Both the position numbers and the translations under genes were made by a program. Below, piece by piece: positions 62,035 to 64,000 of a DNA stretch of 64,000 nucleotides (positions are counted from its first letter, which is position 1; each line of letters starts with the position of its first letter). The notes beneath the pieces were generated by a model that made no database searches, had not been told where the DNA came from, and was given only the letters and a program-made list of their open reading frames with translations. Location of the stretch: NCBI RefSeq assembly GCF_028747205.1, contig NZ_CP112880.1, positions 1,178,001 to 1,242,000 on the forward strand, read 5' to 3'. The stretch is from Streptomyces sp. CA-278952. GTDB taxonomy: Bacteria; Actinomycetota; Actinomycetes; Streptomycetales; Streptomycetaceae.

Positions 62035-62793
62035 TCAGGCGCGCACCAGGAGCTGGAACTCGAAGGCGTACCGCTCCGCCCGGTAGACGTGCGAGCCGAA
62101 CTCGACGACCCGGCCGGTGTCGTCGTACGTCGTGCGCTCCATCGTCAGCAAGGGCGCCCCCACGGGCTCCGCCAGCGCCCGCGCCTGCCGGTCGTCCGCG
62201 GCGCGCGCGCCGACGGTCTGGCGGGCACTGTGCAGGGTGACGCCGGAAGCCCGCATCAGCCGGTAGAGGCCGGTGGCCTCCAGTTCCTCGGTGAGCAGGG
62301 GCAGCAGCCCGGGGGGCAGGTGGTTGCGCAGGAGGGCCATCGGTTCGCCGTGGGCGCTGCGCAGCCGTTCGACGAGGTGGACCTCGCTGCCCTCGGCGAC
62401 GCCGAGCGCGGCGGCGACCTCGGCGGTGGCCGGTTCCGTGGTGTTGCGCAGGACGCTGGTGGCGGGGCGCTGGCCGGCCGCCTCCAGATCGTCGTAGAGC
62501 GAGCTGAGCTCCAGCGGGCGGCGGACCTTGCTGTGGACGACCTGGGTGCCGACTCCCCGGCGGCGGACCATCAGGCCCTTGTCGACGAGCGACTGGATGG
62601 CCTGGCGGACGGTCGGCCGGGACAGGCCGAGGCGGGCGGCGAGGTCGATCTCGTTCCCGAGCAGGGCGCCGGGGGCCAGCCGGCCCTGCTCCACGGCCGC
62701 CTCCAGCTGCTGTGCCAGCTGGAAGTAGAGCGGCACCGGGCTGGTGCGGTCCACGCTCAGCGGCAGCGGCCGGTCGGATCCATGTGCGGTCAC
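62035..62793 (-). CDS. GntR/HutC-family transcriptional regulator
   Basis: 252 aa from GTG 62793. The GntR winged HTH (LYFQLAQQLEAAVEQGRLAPGALL, then NEIDLAARLGLSRPTVRQAIQSLVDKGLMVRRRGVGTQV in segments) is followed by a UTRA ligand domain (LVERLRSAHGEPMALLRNHLP, YDDTGRVVEFGSHVYRAERYAFEFQL). ATG 62829 is possible but would put an operator inside the gene. It is divergent from the Gfo/Idh gene and probably represses it and itself, released by a sugar or sugar phosphate. Confidence 0.88.
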   Translation of the reverse strand: MTAHGSDRPLPLSVDRTSPVPLYFQLAQQLEAAVEQGRLAPGALLGNEIDLAARLGLSRPTVRQAIQSLVDKGLMVRRRGVGTQVVHSKVRRPLELSSLYDDLEAAGQRPATSVLRNTTEPATAEVAAALGVAEGSEVHLVERLRSAHGEPMALLRNHLPPGLLPLLTEELEATGLYRLMRASGVTLHSARQTVGARAADDRQARALAEPVGAPLLTMERTTYDDTGRVVEFGSHVYRAERYAFEFQLLVRA

Positions 62794-62811
62794 GGGGCGA
62801 GCGTAGTTCGC

Positions 62812-62823
62812 TTGTCCGGACAA
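62812..62823. promoter_or_regulatory. GntR operator 1
   Basis: Perfect palindrome TTGTCCGGACAA, 18 bp upstream of the GntR start at 62793. Nearly identical to the site at 62872. Confidence 0.7.
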
Positions 62824-62871
62824 AGCCATGGCGTACCGGGGCGGGGAGCCGCCGATCGGTGCGGCCGCCAT

Positions 62872-62883
62872 TTGTCAGGACAA
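62872..62883. promoter_or_regulatory. GntR operator 2 with adjacent -35
   Basis: TTGTCAGGACAA, one base off perfect dyad symmetry at the centre, 49 bp from operator 1 on its inner edges. A TTGACA hexamer at 62888-62893 just downstream is a likely -35 for the rightward dehydrogenase gene (start 62925). Confidence 0.7.
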
Positions 62884-62924
62884 ACGCTTGACATGACGAC
62901 CGGGCGAACGTCACCTTGGGGCCC

Positions 62925-63947
62925 ATGCGCATCGGATTGATCGGAACGGGACGGATCGGCACATTCCATGCGGAGGTGCTGAGCCGTCACCCCGCCGTGG
63001 ACGCCCTGCTGCTGGCGGACGCGGATCCGGAGCGGGCGGCCGGAGCCGCGGCGCGGACGGGGGCGACAGCGGTCTCGGTGGACGGCTTGTTCGCCGGGGA
63101 GGGCGCCGCCGGGGGCCCGCCCGACGCCGTGATGATCTGTTCGGCGACCTCGGCCCATGCCGGGCTCATCGCACGGGCCGCACACGCCGGGCTGCCCGTC
63201 TTCTGCGAGAAGCCGATCGCCCTGGACCTGCCGGGCACCCTCGCCGCGCTCGCGGAGGTAGAGGCGGCGGGCAGCGTGCTCCAGCTCGGCTTCATGCGCC
63301 GCTTCGACGCCGGGTACGGCGAGGCCAGGGCCGCCGTACGGGAGGGCAGGCTCGGCCGGCTGCACACCGTGCGCGCGGTCACCTCCGACCCGGCCCCGCC
63401 GCCCGCCGCCTACCTCCCGCTCTCGGGCGGGCTGTACCGCGACTGCCTGGTCCACGACTTCGACATCCTGCGCTGGGTGACCGGACGCGAGGTGAGCGAG
63501 GTGTACGCGACCGGCTCGGACTCCGGACCCGCGATGTTCCGGGAGGCCGGGGACGTGGACACGGCCGCCGCCCTGCTCACCCTCGACGACGGGACGCTCG
63601 CCACCGCCACCGCGACCCGGTGCAACGGTGCCGGGTACGACGTGCGGATGGAGCTGGCCGGCGAACTGGACCAGATCGCCGTCGGCCTGGACGACCGTAC
63701 GCCGCTGACCTCGGCCGAGCCCGGCGGTCCCGGCGCACCGGCGAAGCCCTGGCCGGGGTTCCTGGAACGGTTCGCCCCGGCGTACGAGGCGGAACTGGAC
63801 GCGTTCCTGCGGGTGGCCCGCGGCGAACTGGCCAATCCGTGCGACGGGCGGGAGGCCCTGCACGCCCTGCGGATCGCCGAGGCGTGCGAGGTCTCCCGCC
63901 GCGAACGGCGGCCGGTGGCGATGACGGAGATCCCCGGCGGCGGCTGA
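62925..63947 (+). CDS. Gfo/Idh/MocA-family NAD(P)-dependent dehydrogenase (inositol 2-dehydrogenase-like)
   Basis: 340 aa from ATG 62925. Rossmann motif RIGLIGTGRIGTFHA, the family EKP motif in VFCEKPIALDLPGT, and a Gly-rich GLYRDCLVHDFDILRWVTG segment with the catalytic His/Asp. It oxidises a sugar or cyclitol hydroxyl. A CUT2 transporter, ROK kinase and GntR regulator next door support inositol- or hexose-type catabolism. The gene continues the trend rightward beyond the window. TTG 62916 is a weaker in-frame start. Confidence 0.88.
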   Translation: MRIGLIGTGRIGTFHAEVLSRHPAVDALLLADADPERAAGAAARTGATAVSVDGLFAGEGAAGGPPDAVMICSATSAHAGLIARAAHAGLPVFCEKPIALDLPGTLAALAEVEAAGSVLQLGFMRRFDAGYGEARAAVREGRLGRLHTVRAVTSDPAPPPAAYLPLSGGLYRDCLVHDFDILRWVTGREVSEVYATGSDSGPAMFREAGDVDTAAALLTLDDGTLATATATRCNGAGYDVRMELAGELDQIAVGLDDRTPLTSAEPGGPGAPAKPWPGFLERFAPAYEAELDAFLRVARGELANPCDGREALHALRIAEACEVSRRERRPVAMTEIPGGG

Positions 63948-64000
63948 ACCGGACCCCGGGCCGGCGGTCAGCCCCTCTTCCGGTCCTGTCCGGTCCTGTC

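Overview
The window is a high-GC actinomycete chromosome segment, almost certainly Streptomyces: third-position GC bias is strong throughout, GTG starts and 4-bp GTGA/ATGA stop-start overlaps are common, and there are F420-dependent oxidoreductases, a SARP regulator, a glutamate ABC operon and lineage-typical intergenic repeats. I see no rRNA, tRNA, transposase, phage gene or CRISPR array.

Left part (1-31 kb), mostly ordinary metabolism. A leftward reductive pyrimidine/hydantoin catabolic operon (beta-ureidopropionase, class III aminotransferase, dihydropyrimidinase, F420-dependent LLM oxidoreductase cut by the window edge) occupies 1-4.5 kb. Next come a hypothetical protein, a PPOX/F420 enzyme, a divergent XRE regulator/methionine aminopeptidase pair sharing a perfect palindrome, a NADAR protein, a GH75 chitosanase-like enzyme and a gamma-glutamyltransferase. 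From 11.8 to 18.1 kb, a two-component system, an ABC exporter and a recA gene without recX lie between two 101-bp direct repeats. The left repeat is a broken copy of the start of the gene at 18.1 kb, which suggests a cassette insertion. After that are an L,D-transpeptidase lipoprotein, a CocE/S15-type exported hydrolase, gluABCD, an SDR, a Clp-N/HTH protein under a 47-bp nested palindrome, exonuclease III, an MBL hydrolase and a PcaDC fusion.

Centre (about 30.9-56.6 kb), an apparently undescribed biosynthetic gene cluster. A 12-gene leftward operon (42.9 to 31.7 kb) encodes, in transcription order, an alpha-oxoamine synthase, ketosynthase, MaoC dehydratase, stand-alone adenylation enzyme, carrier protein, TrpD-like, TrpA-like, EctC (ectoine synthase)-like cupin, acyl-CoA-dehydrogenase-like, TrpF-like, TrpC-like and an alpha/beta hydrolase. 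A second leftward unit gives ACP, KSIII and ketoreductase. A rightward unit gives a CFA-type methyltransferase, a flavin monooxygenase, a Tat-exported FAD oxidase, an SRPBCC protein, a hydrolase and a Sfp-type phosphopantetheinyl transferase. A SARP and an AraC regulator are present, and three DUF1772 membrane proteins lie at the edges. The adenylation enzyme, carrier protein and dehydrogenase look like the prolyl-to-pyrrolyl loading set of prodiginine/pyoluteorin pathways. The Trp-like set lacks TrpE and TrpB and has altered substrate-side residues. My best inference is a pyrrole-primed, FAS/PKS-extended alpha-aminoketone joined to chemistry borrowed from tryptophan biosynthesis, giving either free indole or an analogous heteroaromatic ring.

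Right part (56.7-64 kb): a ROK kinase and a CUT2 sugar ABC transporter (ATPase, permease, lipoprotein binding protein), a cluster of Streptomyces-type repeats, then a GntR regulator divergent from a Gfo/Idh/MocA dehydrogenase with two near-identical 12-bp operators between them. This looks like an inositol- or pentose-type uptake and catabolism locus.
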